Positions 1-14,900 of a stretch of DNA of 64,000 bases are shown here, piece after piece. Source of the DNA: Chrysomallon squamiferum (Eukaryota > Mollusca > Gastropoda > Neomphalida > Peltospiridae); the NCBI GenBank assembly GCA_012295275.1, contig CM022667.1, forward strand, positions 20,814,910 to 20,878,909. The letters are read 5' to 3'. Made by a program: the position numbers and the translations under genes. Position 1 is the first letter of the stretch; every line of letters starts with the position of its first letter. The notes under the pieces are model-generated. The model worked only from the letters and a program-made list of their open reading frames with translations. It ran no database searches and was not told the DNA's origin.

Positions 1-1665
1 TAATAATAACTGTTGCTTTTTTAAAGAGTAAGGTTAAGACCGTCTTTAAATTAATACAATTACTGTCTGTCCTGAATAGAAGACAACTTTGTAACCTTGG
101 TAACTGTTTAAAACATGCATTGTATATAAGAGCGCAACATGTATAACTGTCCATCTCCAAATACGCATCCTCTTTTTTATGTTTATGCTGATAATTATTT
201 GTATATGACTAATAATACTGTGTCCACTTGTTGGTATTTATGCTGATGATTATTTATAAATGACTTATAATATTGTACCTCTGTTATCATGAATGTTTAT
301 GAGCTTAAAGTAAATAAGCTACTACGGGTAACACTTCATGATTACACTGAAGTGCTTTAATTATAAAAGGAAGTAAATGTGATTACGTGGATTTTGTTTT
401 GAAATAAAAATGTTTTTAAACGCCTTAATAACTTTTCTATCGGATTGCGTCGATAATCTGTTTAAATAAATGTCAAATTTGATTAAAAAAATAATATATA
501 TATATATATTAATTGGTTCACGTAACAATGATAGGTCGTCGTGAAGAGTTCTGGTGATAAACTAACTGAAAAAAAATTTAAATGGTTTTCTCAAATTTTT
601 AACTTCATTCTTTAGTATACACTTGGAAAATAAATATGTGAGTATAACGCGATAATTTGACCTGTTAAAAGAAGAATTAATTTTAACAGTTTATAAACGT
701 ACAGGAATTTGAAAGTATATTTCGGAGGATTCTTTACCTCGCCTTACAAAAGAAATTCAAACGTTTGAAAAACTCGTCTACAAGCCGTGAAGTATCCAGA
801 CTTACCGACTCGTACTCGAGTGTGACGTATTTCAAATAGGAAATGCATGTAGTTGTAATTTCCGCACCCGAAGATCTGGTACAGAAGAAAATAATGGGTT
901 TCGTAAAAATCGCATCTTTACTGGGCCAGAGTATGTTGTGGCATGTGAGGTAATTACAGTATAGGAAATATAATAATAGTATTATAATACAGGGCAATAC
1001 TTCTCTGTAACAGAATGTCTATTTTATAAAATTTTAAAAATTTAAATATATACATTTATTTGTGAGTATACGTATATTTGTATGTGTGTATGTATGTATG
1101 TATGTATGTATGTGTATATATACGTATGTATTTATGTGCGTGTGTGTATGTATTTTTGTGTTTGAATACTCTCTGTCCGTATGTATGTATTCGATGTTTT
1201 TAATATGTAATGTAAATATACGTGCAGATAATTATGTTTATATGTATGTATCGATGTAAGTATATAATTATGTTTCCTTTTAAGTACGTATGTATGTAAA
1301 TATACGTATGTATGTGTGCATTAGTTAGTTTTGCGTTATAAGACATCACCACATAACAAAAGAGTTGAACGAAATGCCACAACCAAATTGTAATAATGAA
1401 CTCAAAACATTAGTTTCGTACACTTTCTCAGGTGGGACAGTCTAAGTTACACACGTCACAAATTGAGACAGCAATCAAATCCACCCGTTTTGTACATACT
1501 CCCAGAGTAGCGCCTGGGTGTGCTACATATTAACACTGTCCAAGCATTTTCACATAGCCGATTTGATAAACACATCCTCAACAGAAGTTCACAAACATAA
1601 TTCATTATTGACAGAATAAATACACTGGCTGCTATAATATAATGCACAGGGATGTTTATGTTTGC

Positions 1666-1701
<36 letters not shown>

Positions 1702-2169
1702 ATTATAGGCAATCATCATAGGCAATTGAATGTTTGAATTTGTCAGTTTCCTTGCAGAAATAGCCTTTCTATATATTGGTGCAATTATTCATTTTAAATT
1801 TTTACCCTATTATTATATGTTATGTATATTTTAGTGGTCACCGCCATTTTATGACAATTCTAAACGTTTTTTTAAACATTTCTTTTTCAGATGTGTTAAA
1901 GAGTAGTCAGGTTATAATATAATGCTACAATGAATTAAAAGTTTCCATTAATACCTTTTAGATTTAGGAATCCCGCTAACTCCTTTCATGGATTACTCTT
2001 ACCCATTAGTAGTAAGGAATCTTTTTTATGAACCTTCCCATAGACTACTCGCCATCGCCTAGGATTTCGAACTCCAGGAATTTGTTTAAATATTCCATTC
2101 GCGCTAAAACACATTATTTATTTCAAATATATTACAGTCATAAAATAAATTATACTGACATATTACGTA

Positions 2170-2210
<41 letters not shown>

Positions 2211-3453
2211 TAGTAATAAAGACGTTCTGTCGATCTAATTTAATTCATAGTGATAAAGTATATTAAAGACTGATCCATTTCCTGGTCACTATTTGCCATT
2301 TTGTTTCAAATGTGTAACAATAAAAGCTCTCAATAAACTTCTTACAATTTTAACTGTCCTTGGAGAAATTAAAAAATCAGCAGAAGTACAAGAGATCAAA
2401 TAAGACAGAAACCGATACTGTCACTGACGCGTTAATAAAAGCTAATTTACGATGTAATAAAATAAAGACACCAAATTGTACTTAAAGATTAATAGAGCTT
2501 ATTAAAGCAGATGGAATTTGTTTTAAGTGAACTGTTTGAACAGATGACAGTTTCCAAATTAGACACATACGAAGTTTTCGATTATCACAACAAAATGTAG
2601 AATTTATTTTCTTGTTAATAATCTGCATATTTTTTTTCCATGTATACCCTGAAATAAAAAAATTAAACAAATTTAAATGCAAAATACAACAGCAGGAGTT
2701 TTCATTTTAACAATTTTATGAGTTTGAAGATAAAGATTTAGAACTTGTTTAAACAAAAAAAAATTAAAATAGGAGAAGCCAATTCTTGTTATATATTCTT
2801 CCGGTCAGACGAATACTCACGGGAAATCTCAAAGCAAATCATTGTTCGTGTTTGCAACTGATTACAACTGTAATTTACTGTAATTCTGACGAACTTGCTT
2901 TATTAACATATATTCTGGATAATACAACGACTAGAGATAATTCAAATGTTAAAAATGAGACTTGGTAAGGCAAAGAATTAAAATAAGAATGTTCTTAATC
3001 TTATTAGTGTAATACACATGTTAAGTTTTCATTGTGTGTTATTACAATAATAATTTTTCATGTTCTTCGCTAACCTCTGTTAAATCAATTTGATCTTGAT
3101 CCTTGTAATAATATAACGCTCTAAAATAGTCTCGCGATATTGTCCACAATGTGCCGACCGTTTATTAAGTTTCTTTTAACGTGCAACAATCAAGGCAGGT
3201 TTTCTTTTTTTGTTGTATTTTTTTTTTTTCTTTAACTGTATGAAATAAAATTATACTCATATTGCTATATTCGATATGTCACCTTGTTAACGTATCACAT
3301 ATGTTTTGCTGAATATCTTATATTTCTGTTTGTTCAAATGCTACTTCAGTTGACGAGAAGGGGGCGAATGCGTTAGGAATACTTTATTTATAAAATTTAG
3401 CCGGAATTTGACGGAATTGATCCCAAGAGCTAGAGAAAGAGAGAGAGAGAGAC

Positions 3454-3522
<69 letters not shown>

Positions 3523-4800
3523 TAGGCAAAACCAAAATAAGCTGGTCTCTATTAGGAAACGAAGTGTTGATTCCACAATTTAAATTTCTTTGATGTTCTT
3601 GGCATGTCAGATGATTTCCGTTCTGTATTTTTTTTTCTTAACGGGAATATTTAATGCTGGAGGATGTTAAACTGAGTGTGTATGACGAGTGCATCGATTT
3701 CCTGTGTTTAAGTCTGAAAAGGAGGAATCGTGTAAAATTAACTCAATGATCAAAAGATATGGGAAGGCACTTCGGCTATGTGATAGTCAAATTCCGTTGA
3801 CAACTCACATTATTAACTTTATTATTTCTTTCAGTTTTGAAAAACAAAGGAAAATAGTAAGTTATAACTGCAGGGTATCACAACTGTTCTTGTTTACTCA
3901 TTTCTGACTGTGCCAGCTGTTCAAAAGAAAATACTGTCGTACTTTATTTTGTGGTGATACATGTGATTTATATTTTTAAAGTGTATTTTTGTCAGTCTTC
4001 ATACATACTATACATTTCACTCAGCAGCCTCCAGAAATTTTGAATTTAGCTCACAGACTCCTGGTATTACTTTTATGGACCCCAAATGCCAGGAACCACA
4101 GACTGGGAACCTTGATCCAGAAATCCAGATAAATGACGTGGAATGTGTTGTAAAGTTCTAGCTATTCGAACCGACAGTTGTGCGACTTCCTCAATAACAC
4201 AGAATCCAATTAATCTAAAAATCGATTACCGTGAACTCATGCAATGACATGTTGTGATTTTTCTTGTACAAACGTGTCAATCTTTTCCTCCGGGCTTCGA
4301 GACCATCTAATGGGCATCAATACCGTGATGATCGACTTTTGATTGCTGATGTCGCCGCAGACCGCAGCATATACTGAGTTCATCTATGTGGTGTTAATTG
4401 CCGCAACAAACCAAGAAGAAGATACTTAAGAAGAATCTTTTGGTGCCGACCTGTTCCTGTGATGTTCGAATTTTACAGGTTTCGTATATGCCAATTTCAA
4501 ACAAGTAGCAAAAATTTTAAGAAGTAATAACACACAATTTTTATTTTTAATATATATTGTATAAATATATATCCTTAATAGCTACGTCATTTATTGGAAA
4601 GGGAGGTGGAGGAATTAATATTTTAAATTAGCTCATGTTATTGTTTTTATTGTTGTTTTGAATGATTTCTTGCTTTTATATATATGTGTGTGTTATTGAA
4701 AACCAATCTGAACCTTTTTTAAATAAAAATTTAAATTTATTGATTTAATTTATTATTATTATTATTTTAATATGAGTTATTTTTAACTTATTTATTTAAT
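1..4800. other. Gene-poor AT-rich DNA with microsatellites
   Basis: I see no supportable gene here. Short open frames overlap simple repeats or have no recognisable domain. Repeats seen: a TATG/TGTA tract at about 1080-1112, ATT trinucleotides at 1669-1699 and AAT trinucleotides at 2171-2210. Several apparent ORFs (the poly-Asn and Leu/Ser-rich ones) are just translations of these tracts. Confidence 0.6.
3437..3517. repeat. (GA)n microsatellite
   Basis: About 80 bases of nearly pure GA dinucleotide with two interruptions (GACAGACA), ending in a run of G. ORFs on both strands across it encode Arg-Glu or Ser-Leu runs and are not genes. Confidence 0.95.
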
Positions 4801-7007
4801 AACAATACAGTCGTCGACTTAGTTGTTCTCATGTATGAGAGTGGTGCGGTGTATAAAGCTAGGTTAATACTTCTCTGCCGACTGAGCAGTCAGTCGGCAG
4901 ACTGCTTCGTTTGTTTGTTGTTGTTGTTTTTGTGTGTGTGTGTGTGTTTTGTTTTGTTTTTCATTTTATAAAATAAAATAAAATAAAATAAAAATACTGA
5001 CAATTCATACTTTGCTTTTTGTTGTAACTCTCGCTTACTTCGATCCACTGTTGTTCTGTCCGTGAATATTCGCTGTATTTTGGTAAAATGATATCATAGG
5101 ATTTGGATATTAAAACGGATTGTTTGTTGTCGCCGACGTAGATTTCCGTTCTGCATAGAGTTCGGCGTAGAGGTCGGTGGGTGAAGTATGAATCTACCTT
5201 AATTCAAGTGTACGTTCGGTTAATGGATTGTAATAAAAACGCAGAAAGTATTAAAGACAATGTACCTGCGAACTGTGTTTGATTTTAAACTAAGACTGGG
5301 AATCCATTTACCCGATACCGAAACGACACGACTCGACACGAAACACATCGCTGCAACGTAATCCTCACATTGTGAATCCATTACCATGAAACGAGTCCGA
5401 GACGGCATGGACATGAAATGCTTTTTCACCGACATGAAATGCTTTTTCGTTCCATGTAAATTTGTTTCGTGTCTTATGTATTTTCTCTCACTAGATTTTC
5501 GACAATATGCCTACTGCTCAGGCCTGCGAACTGAAAAATATATATATATAATCGGAAAATATTTCATTTGAAGTGAAAGACCACCGAAAAAAAACAACAG
5601 AAAATACAGAAAAAAGTATATCAAGATGTTGTAATTTATTTTAAGTTTTATTTATTATAAGTGTTGGAACCTTCAAGGAATGAAAGTCTTAGAACTTCAT
5701 TTCTTAGTAAATGGAATAATAATGTAAAAAAATGTAATACAATCACAAAAAAAAAGCAACAACAAAAAAAAAAAAAAAAAAAATAGGAAACAGTGACCAA
5801 CCATAAATTACAAAAGGCAACACTGCAATAAATATGAATTTGATAATGTCTGAATTAAAACAGATAAAAAAAAAATAATAATAAAAAGTATATCAAAAGA
5901 TTTAAAATAGAACTTGAAACAACTAAAGCGGATATTTTGAGATAAAAGAGCGAAAGGTTAAAACAATTGAAACCAAAACTGTCGGCCTAGAAGTTGAAAA
6001 AGAATCAATCATTTCGAAAGCAGTTAACCTCAAAACAATGACACATGGAAAAGTTGTGGTAAAATGATGAACTCGTCGAAACCCATATGGAACCCATATG
6101 AAATCCACGTGTTTGGTAACGAAATAACAATACTGCGGCGTCTGCGCATGACTTACCGCCTTGCTGCAAACTGAACGTAAACAAGTTTGTTCCACGAAGT
6201 CTCACATTACTAATATCGATGCTGCAATAATAAGATAAAAAAAAAAAAAAAAAACATTATGAAAAATGAAACAAAATTTTTAAAAATGTTTGGCGGTGGG
6301 ATTTGTTAATAGGAATTATGTTTGAGAAAATCCGCGAAAATGGCTTTGGATTTTCTAAACAGTACAGGGAGTCAGTGAATTGTCGGTGCAGTTTGGCGTG
6401 TGATCTAATCGTCATGAAATTTGCGCCATTCTTCTGTCAACCACCAAAGACATTATGTTGATCCAAAAACTGGAGCAATACTCAAGCAACTGAAAGAACC
6501 TGGTTGGATTCGATTTTTCGTATTTTGAAAAATATGACATAAGTGGACCAAAGAAGCTTCCAATGACACCTTGATTATTTCTGTTGACTACAGCTGAGGA
6601 AGAATGCTGAAGATCTTTTTCTTGCGTTACTAGCAGATGTTCGCTGAATTATTTGATAAAATAATTAAGATTTGTTTACTTTTATCCATTGTTCCTATAA
6701 ATTATAAATATATAATAAAAGGAAAATGTTTTTCATTTATGCCGTGAAAAAAAAAAAAAAAAAAAACCAACAATAAACAAAATAATCATTAGAATAAGCG
6801 CATAGATCACACACAAATTAGAATTTGCACGGTGTAGATCACACGCCAAAGGAGCACCGAATGTTCCTGATCACTAAGTGAAGTCAGATTCAAAATCAGT
6901 TTTAACATGTGCACAGATGAACCATTTAGCCAGTTGATTAAAAATCAAAATTACAAGACGAAAAAATAAAGTTTAAGCTAAAGTATTTTATTTATTCATT
7001 ATTATTA

Positions 7008-7044
<37 letters not shown>

Positions 7045-7130
7045 TTGTTTTTGTTTTTGTTTTTTTAATTTTTGCTGAAGCAGTGGTCTTCTTGTTTACC
7101 AATTATTATTATTTTTTTTTTTTAAATTAT
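4801..7130. other. Intergenic DNA, one transposon-end-like motif and A/T tracts
   Basis: No gene is supported. It contains a 14-base motif at 4808-4821 that matches, inverted, the end of a short transposon at 25993-26006. It also has a perfect 10-bp hairpin at 4875-4900, an AAAAT pentanucleotide run (about 4967-4993), A-tracts (5764-5783, 6237-6254, 6747-6766) and a TTA tract (about 7003-7043). Confidence 0.5.
4875..4900. repeat. Perfect 10-bp stem-loop
   Basis: CTGCCGACTG is followed by a six-base loop (AGCAGT) and its exact reverse complement CAGTCGGCAG. It is GC-rich in an AT-rich setting. It is too short for a typical animal miRNA precursor and has no poly-T partner that would make it a terminator. 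Function unknown. Confidence 0.6.
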
Positions 7131-7429
7131 TCTCTCTTGCAAAAGAATTCAGATGTTGAAAAGAATTGTTAACCAAAAGGCCATTTACAAAACATCAGCA
7201 TCTTATAATATACCCATGGACGTACAAAAACCTACAAGGAGAAACTTCTGAGTGTAAATATCACATTTTCTGTGAATTTTGTGAAAGAGCAGTTTCCAAT
7301 AATCACATATTTTGCAGGTGAGTTAACTTCTGATCTGATTAGTAATACCTCATTTTGGGTCAGTTTCAGTGATCAAAGTTGACACTGTGTTTAGCTATTG
7401 ATCAGTTGTTAGAGTCACTTTGTGATAAT

Positions 7430-8130
7430 GAGAGGGTCTAAAAATGATAAGAATGAAGAGACCACCGTATGTACTGGATATTGATGAAGATTCATGTCAT
7501 CATGCACTTAATCGTGTGAAACAGTTCTGCCAACATTAGAATGCAGTGTTAAAATGAATTCCTTTCACAGAGAGACAAATGACATAGTTGTAATACAGTG
7601 TGAACAAGAGGGCTGCTACCAAGTTGATGGAAACCACCTGTATGAAAGAATGTGTGAACCAACCTTTACTGGATAAAGTTTTCTTCCAAAGCAAAGATAG
7701 ATCTGATAATGCAGTAAGGTGAACATTTTTTTTTTTTTTTTTTTTTTTTATTCTACATGTTATGAAATACCTAAAAACGTTTTGTAGTCAGACATTTGGT
7801 AAGTATTGATAACTGGAAATAGAATGCTTTCATTTAAATTGTTTAAAATACATAGATTTTTTTTTAAATTAATAAATGTGTTGTTTATGAAAATATTAAT
7901 GTTAAGCCAGACCTACTGAAAGGGCTGACTGCAATGAACCTATCTGGGTCTGATTCATCAAGCCACATGCCATTAAAATATATTTTTGTGTAGCTCTCAT
8001 AAAATATGCTTGATCTTATGTCACTTTTTTCTTTTTTGCTTGATTTCCTGCAGGTGTCATTTGGAGCAAAAATCCCCTGTGAAAGAACATGGATAGTACG
8101 TGGAAACCTCATGGCTTTCATGTGTTTATG
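7430..8130 (+). pseudogene. Decayed protein-coding remnant, possibly transposase
   Basis: In the plus direction, segments around 7465-7535 read as a plausible peptide (containing VLDIDEDSCHHALNRVKQFC) before hitting stops. Further disconnected readable pieces occur at 7560-7720 and 8040-8110. The Cys-His-His pattern followed by a basic helix resembles what I remember of hAT-type transposase-like proteins, but the match is weak and broken by stops and a long T-tract (7728-7750). A minus-strand open frame at 7885-8142 (85 codons) has no recognisable domain and I do not call it. Confidence 0.25.
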
Positions 8131-8879
8131 AAGAATAAACACACTGATAACACATAGAAAATATGTTGAAATCTCAAGATTTCACAAATTTATGAACAAT
8201 AAATACATGGATAATAAATGAAAAAAAAAATGAGGGTAATGTGTTGCAAAAATGTGTGACATTATCATGGATTTCATTTGCAAAAGTGACGTTTTCCTCT
8301 TTAGGTGACATGAAAGTCCACAATATTCGCTATCCAGCTTACCTAAAAAATAAAAAATAAATGTTTTAATTATTTACAACAAAATACAATTTAGAAACAA
8401 TTTTTGGTGTAAAAGCTGATGACAAGGGAAAAACTTTAGTAAATGTTTTGAAGATGAAGGTAAACAGAGGACATTAACATTGCACACCAAATGAGAAAAT
8501 TTCAGAATGGAAAAATCAAGGCAAATGATTGTAAAATTCACATCAAAACTGAACAAAAAACAGGCTCTTTTTCATAGTCAGAAATTAAACGGATCTGGTA
8601 CTGGCTTAAGTGAAGATTTGGTTGCCAAATATCTGACCTATTTAAAAACAAATATGTGAGCATGAAACTCTTTTAACAGCTTGGTAATTTCTTTGTGAAG
8701 TTAAAGAATAAGTGGCCCAGTTAAAACTTGTGGAATCCACAGACTTATTAAACAAAGTTATTTATGATTCAGACATGAAACATGACTGTTATACAAAATA
8801 TATTTAGATTTATACAACACATTACAATTAAAAAAATCATAGGAATAAAAGTTAGTAAAAAGTATGGTTTACTGGGAGA

Positions 8880-9490
8880 CTAACTGTATTAGAAAAGATA
8901 AAACTTTTAATGTTGCTCAAACTAACCGATTTGTTTTAGCATTACCTAAACCATTGTTAATACAACTAAACACATTATTTTATAAATTTATGTGGAATGG
9001 TGGTTATGAAAAATGAAAAACCCAGAGTTATAAAACTAAAGTATTAAAATTAAAAATATATGTAAGTTTATAATAGTTTAAAAAAGATGTTTAATTGTAA
9101 TCTGAAGTGGTTTAATCTTCAAATTGATTACAAGCTTATCCACAGCTGGCTTGATTAAATATGGCAATCATTTCTTAGTGAATAAAAAATGAGGAAATAT
9201 TAAATGCATTCTGGTGAGATACCCTATACAGTTGCTGCTACAAATACAACAAAAACAAAATCTGCAAAATGTAGATGACTTTCTAGGCATTAGCGTCTGG
9301 TATATATTAACAATATATATATAGACAAACAAAAAATCTTTTTTTAATTTATAAATATATTGAACATTTTATTGTTTTTATAACCACTCTATTAAATGAA
9401 TTAGAAAACTGTATGGTATATGAAGAATTCACACAAAAATACCAAACTTTAGAATGTTTCATTAGTAAATGCTGTTAAATATTTTATATA
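8880..9490 (+). mobile_element. Fossil LINE (L1/Tx1-type) ORF2 3' end
   Basis: Across three frames the plus strand reads as the C-terminal part of an L1/Tx1-like ORF2, beyond the reverse transcriptase core. Recognisable pieces in order are LPKPLLIQLNTLFYKFMWNG (from about 8940), LNAFW-stop-DTLY (about 9202-9231), VDDFLGISVWYILT (about 9270-9311) and CMVYEEFTQKYQT (about 9410-9450). These correspond to the family's conserved stretches 'LPK...LFYKFLWNG', 'NPFW.DTL', '.DIPIWYN' and 'TYEEF..KY'. Frameshifts and stops show it is dead. I did not identify the 5' end or a poly-A tail, so the borders are approximate. Confidence 0.65.
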
Positions 9491-9963
9491 TAACTAACCT
9501 ACCTGACCAATGATATAGTTATTTAAGCTAAACATTTTGTTAAGATAAAAAAAAATTGATAAAGAAACATTCTTTTTTAAACTGTAAACATGAATAATCT
9601 ATTAAACAATGGAACCCATGGCTTGACCTTTTTAACTGAAGTATTTATAATAATTATTCAACAAATAGAGGTATAAATTCAGCTTGCTTTGAAATAGGGT
9701 TACAGAACAAGTAATTTATGTAGATTCTTTCATTCCTCTTTTGATCTTTATTCTTTTTAAATTATCTAATCTACTTTCCGTCTTTTTCTAATTTTCATTT
9801 TGAACTCTGAGCACTTAACTTTCTCTATTATAGATATTCAAACTGTTGTATTGTTTTAATGATATATATATATATATATAAATATATACTTTTGCTAATA
9901 TTTTGACATTGTAAGATCATGATGTTGTGTGAACCCCAACTATAACATGGCCTTATTGCAATA

Positions 9964-10078
<115 letters not shown>

Positions 10079-11956
10079 AATAAATAAAAATAATAAAAGT
10101 GTAAACAAATAAATTAATTAAATAATAATAATAAATAATTCACAAAGATTTATGAATAAATTTAATATGAATTTACTATAATTGGCATTGCTATTTATGC
10201 ATTCACACAAAAAATAATTTTAACAAAATATTTTGTTCACATCATTTTTATTAGCTTTAATAATCGATGACACCTTCTGCAGTCTTCTCTTCAATATGCT
10301 ATAAAGTATTCAAAATTATATTGCAATATAATAATAAAAAACAAAAACAATAACATAAAAGCCTTAGGCCTGTCATACCTAATATTATGATCAGAAATGT
10401 TTGAAAATTATACTTATAAAGATTTCACTTTATCAGTTTGCTATTTATTTTTCTATAGTTGAAAGGTTCTTGGAAACAGTCTGTGCTCTGTGAAAGGTCT
10501 GAACCAAAGAACAGGATACTTAACTGCTTCAGTATATCTGGGCCATAATTGACACTTTTCTTTTGCACCTTTTATATTCTCAGTGTGGTTATATGCCACT
10601 GCAAAACATAGCATTAAAGGTGCAGTATCACCATGTCATTTTGTTTTAATGGATTCATTAATACTTGTTTTGTGTCCAATTCCACCTGAGATGGTGTCAT
10701 TTCAGTGGTTTCAGTAAATGGATTCCTCTAGCCTTAGTTTATAACATGAGATTATTTTTTATTTTTCACTTCAGATTTTCATTTATAACGAGAAGAAGAA
10801 GAAAAGTATTAATAATAATAATAATAATAATGACAATAAAAATATATGAAATTGTAATAAATATTTTGCATAAACTATGATAAAATAATTTTTCTTAATA
10901 AACTTCATCCCATCCTAAGTTATTAAAAGTGCAAATATGCTGAATTTCTTTATGATTTTTCACATACAAAAAGCATGTGGCAAAGAATATATATTTACTG
11001 TTCAACATAAAGCTCAGTGGTTTTGCTTGCCTTGTTTATTTGATTCACAAAATCTGAAATTGTCCCAGATCAAAAGAACCTGATACCAAATCAACAAATA
11101 TATAACTTTATTATAGTTTTGGTATGATTTGATTATTTATCAGGAAGATATTTGCTGGCACATTTCCAAAGAAAATCACAGCATCTTTTCAAGGCATTTA
11201 TACAGAATGCAAATATAAATATCTAAACATACTGACGAACAGTGAAATCAATTATCTTCATCACTTTTTAGAGATATCCATAACTGTGTATACAATACAC
11301 TGGTACATAATTTATGTATTATAGGAGTTTGTTATTATATTTACATTTATGAAATGTAAACATACAACATGTTTGTAATACATTATGAAATAGTCTTTTC
11401 TTGTTATTAATACCTAATGATTATTTCACGAAGTATATTTATTTAAATAGAGTTTGAAAAAAAAATTATTTTGACCATTCCACAATTATTTATTTTCTTA
11501 CATATACTAGAATATATATAGTTGAAGAATATTTTAATAGTTTTTGTGAATATTTGAGAAATATTCAGTGTTTCAAAATGGTTTCCTGCACAATGAGTAC
11601 AAAAATCATGTCAGTGGAGAACATATCTTCTATACAGAGGGTCTAATAACAATGGATCACCAACCAGTTCTGTTAATAAATAAATAAACAATGTTTAATG
11701 AATAAAACCACAATATTTTTTATTATCTACTAAATTAAGTGATGTCAGACAGTGACTACAATCAGTATTGTTTTAACAATTTGTTTTTAAGGTTTCATTG
11801 TACAAAGATGTAAAACAGTTGAAGGGTTTAACTCTTTACAATTCATTTTCTTATTTCAGATTGTATTTTAACAGTCTTTTAGTGATTACAATTACTAACA
11901 ATTAAAACAAAATGAGAAGAATAAATAAGAAATTAAAATGGCCTTTTTTTTTTTTT

Positions 11957-14900
11957 TTATATATATTCTAACCACTTATTTATTTCACGCAGAAGTCTCC
12001 CGACATCACAATAACACTTACCCATCCACGGGTGTTTTAGTATAGCCTCAAGTTTGATTCTCTCTATCACAGTTTTAGTCAAGCATCTGGTTATAAGATC
12101 TTTGATTCCTGAAAAATTACATTTTAAACAAGAAAAGAAAAACCAATTAAAATTCAAATGTAGCTCTTAGGATATAAACAGGTGCTCTATATATGATTTC
12201 ATATATGAAATGGAAAAAATGTTATGTATATCATCTCTCTTGACATGAACATTTACTTTCATGCTTTACTGTTATATTAGCAATTTTGGGGCAAACGTAT
12301 TTGCAATTTACTATATATAAATGCATTATTAATTAACTTTTCATTAAAAAAAATCTCAAAATTGCCATAATATATAATATAGAAGAAAATAATACTTCCT
12401 TCTTTGTTTATTAATGAACTTCAGAATTATGAGTTTGATGTTTAACTGAATCCAGAAAAAGATAAATCTGATTTCCAGTATAAAACAGATCAAAGATACT
12501 ATATTTTATTACAATTTATCTAAACAGCAATAATACCTGGAGTTAATCCATACAGAAATGGAGGTTCAATGTTAAGAATATCTTCATCATCTGCAAATGG
12601 TACATTTCCACAAACCATGACAAATAACAATATGCCTAATGACCAAACTGTTGCAGAACGAGCATGATATGTTGAATTACCTACCCATTCTGGGGGACTG
12701 TATGCTCTAGTTCCTGAATATAACATACATTTTAAATGATTTCCAATTTTCATATATAAAAAAATGATTAATTTGTGGTTATCATTCTATCAAGTAATTT
12801 ATAGTAGAATAAAAAAATAATAATTAAAAAAAATCTGAAATTAATAAAACTATATATCATTTCATGAAAAAGAATCATTTGTCACACAGTATCAGAGGTC
12901 TTACATATATTTGTTTTGTCGTAACACATATTTTACATATTACTTAGCAATGTCTGCACTACTTTGCTGCAATGTCATTTGTTGCAAGTTTCACTGCAAC
13001 TGAACATTGGTCATATGAATGAACATGGACCTGTGTTCTGTTCCAGTTTTTGCTATCTATGGTAGATCTACAGCCATGCTGTTAAAAATCAGTCTTAAAT
13101 AAAAAAAAAAGTATTGTTTTACAGATTCAAGAATTTTGTTCCATACACTTGGTTAAGAGAGCAAAACCTACAAAAGTTTTACATGATATATAAAATAAAT
13201 AAGGACATCTACTCACCAGGTAGGCTGGTATAGGTTGCTGCTTGTACAAATGTTGCAGATCCAAAATCAATCAACTTTATCTGTCCAGATGTCAGGACAA
13301 GTAAATTTTCATCTTTAATGTCTCTGTGAACTACTCCATTTTCTATGAGATGAATACAAATTTCTACTACTTGATGAAAAAAATGTCTTGCTGTAGGTTC
13401 TAGCAGAAGACCATTGTGTTTCATATATTCAAACAAGTCAATTGCATGTTCTGGTCTTTCCATCACAAGAATGAAACTGTTTCTTGTCTCGTAATAATCT
13501 AGCATTTTGATCACTCCAGATACATGCTGGACTTTTCCTAACAAACAAATTTCCAGTGGAACTGACTTTCCATTATACTAAAATATATAGCATTGGAATA
13601 AAATACATATAGTTAATATAAGTTCAATAAACAACAAACTAAATTCACGCCACTTGTACCTTATTACTGCTGCAGTTATTCAGGTGTAAAAATAAACAAT
13701 ATTGAAGTATTAACATTTTTAGATAGAGAATATAAAACTGGAAATGAAGCTTACATCAGCCTTTTCTTGAACCTTGTCTTTCAGTATCTGTTTGATTGCA
13801 ACCTGTAGTAACAAACTGCATTCAGTGAAATCAAACATAAGAAACTAATTGACTGATTTTGGGGGTTTTTTGTTCTTTTTTTTATTAAATGTCCGTTTGT
13901 AACTGTATTTTACAACATCTGTAAGAATGGATTAAATCTTTATTTTTGACAGATAATCATTAATTAATTTCTGATATTAATTTTTTAACTGACAGTTAAT
14001 AATAATAATTAAATGGAAAATTAGATAATTAAATTTATGTAAAGAAAGGTGAAATAATGAGTTATAAATGCAAAAGAAAATTAGTGAAATTCTAAGAGCT
14101 TTTTTTTAATATAAGTATATTATTGTTGTTGTTGTTGTCACACACACACAATTTCTCTTTAATTTTAGTTTTCAAAGTTTCTTACAGGTACTCCATCTTT
14201 AAGTCTAACACCACTGAAGACTGTACCAAATCCTCCACTGCCCAAAACGTTACCAACTTCATACTCTCGTACCTTTTTCTTCTTTCTCACTAATAAATGA
14301 AAGCAAGGAAACATTATTCTTGATCTAGTTTTGATCTGTTATTATTTATTAATTATTTTTGAAGTAATATAAAACAAAGCAGTATAAAATGTTCTGTTTT
14401 TAGCAAGTGAGGAGGACACTATTATGAGAATTATAAGTGAAATAGTTATACAAAAAAAAAAAAAAAAGAATATTCTTTTTAACTTTATAAAACTAAGATC
14501 TGTGAAAAATCTACTCTAAATACCAGATTAATGGATACAATTTTTTTTCACTCAATTTGAAGTACTAATATATATAATTTATTTAGTCAACAAAAGTATC
14601 ACTAATAATAAAATTAATATATGTTCCATTTATAAGATACAAAAATTATGCAATCTTTATAGATTTCATTATGTTCCTGTTTCTTATTAAAATGAGAAAA
14701 CCTGAATAGATTTTGACCTGTATCAAGGTGTTCCTCATATGAACCTCTCCTTTCTCGGTAAGGATGTTGATTATCTAACAAAACCAAAAATATAATAACA
14801 ATTACTACTCAGATATATATGTGTGTGAATGTGTGTGAGCATGTGTGTTAAAAACAATTTAATACAGGTATGTTATTACTTCTGTGAAGCCAAGATATTT

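Noticed and set aside
1456-2213. ORFs with poly-Asn runs
   Set aside because: They are translations of ATT/AAT microsatellites with no flanking domain.
3341-3593. Ser-Leu-rich and Arg-Glu-rich ORFs on both strands
   Set aside because: Both derive from the (GA)n tract at 3437-3517.
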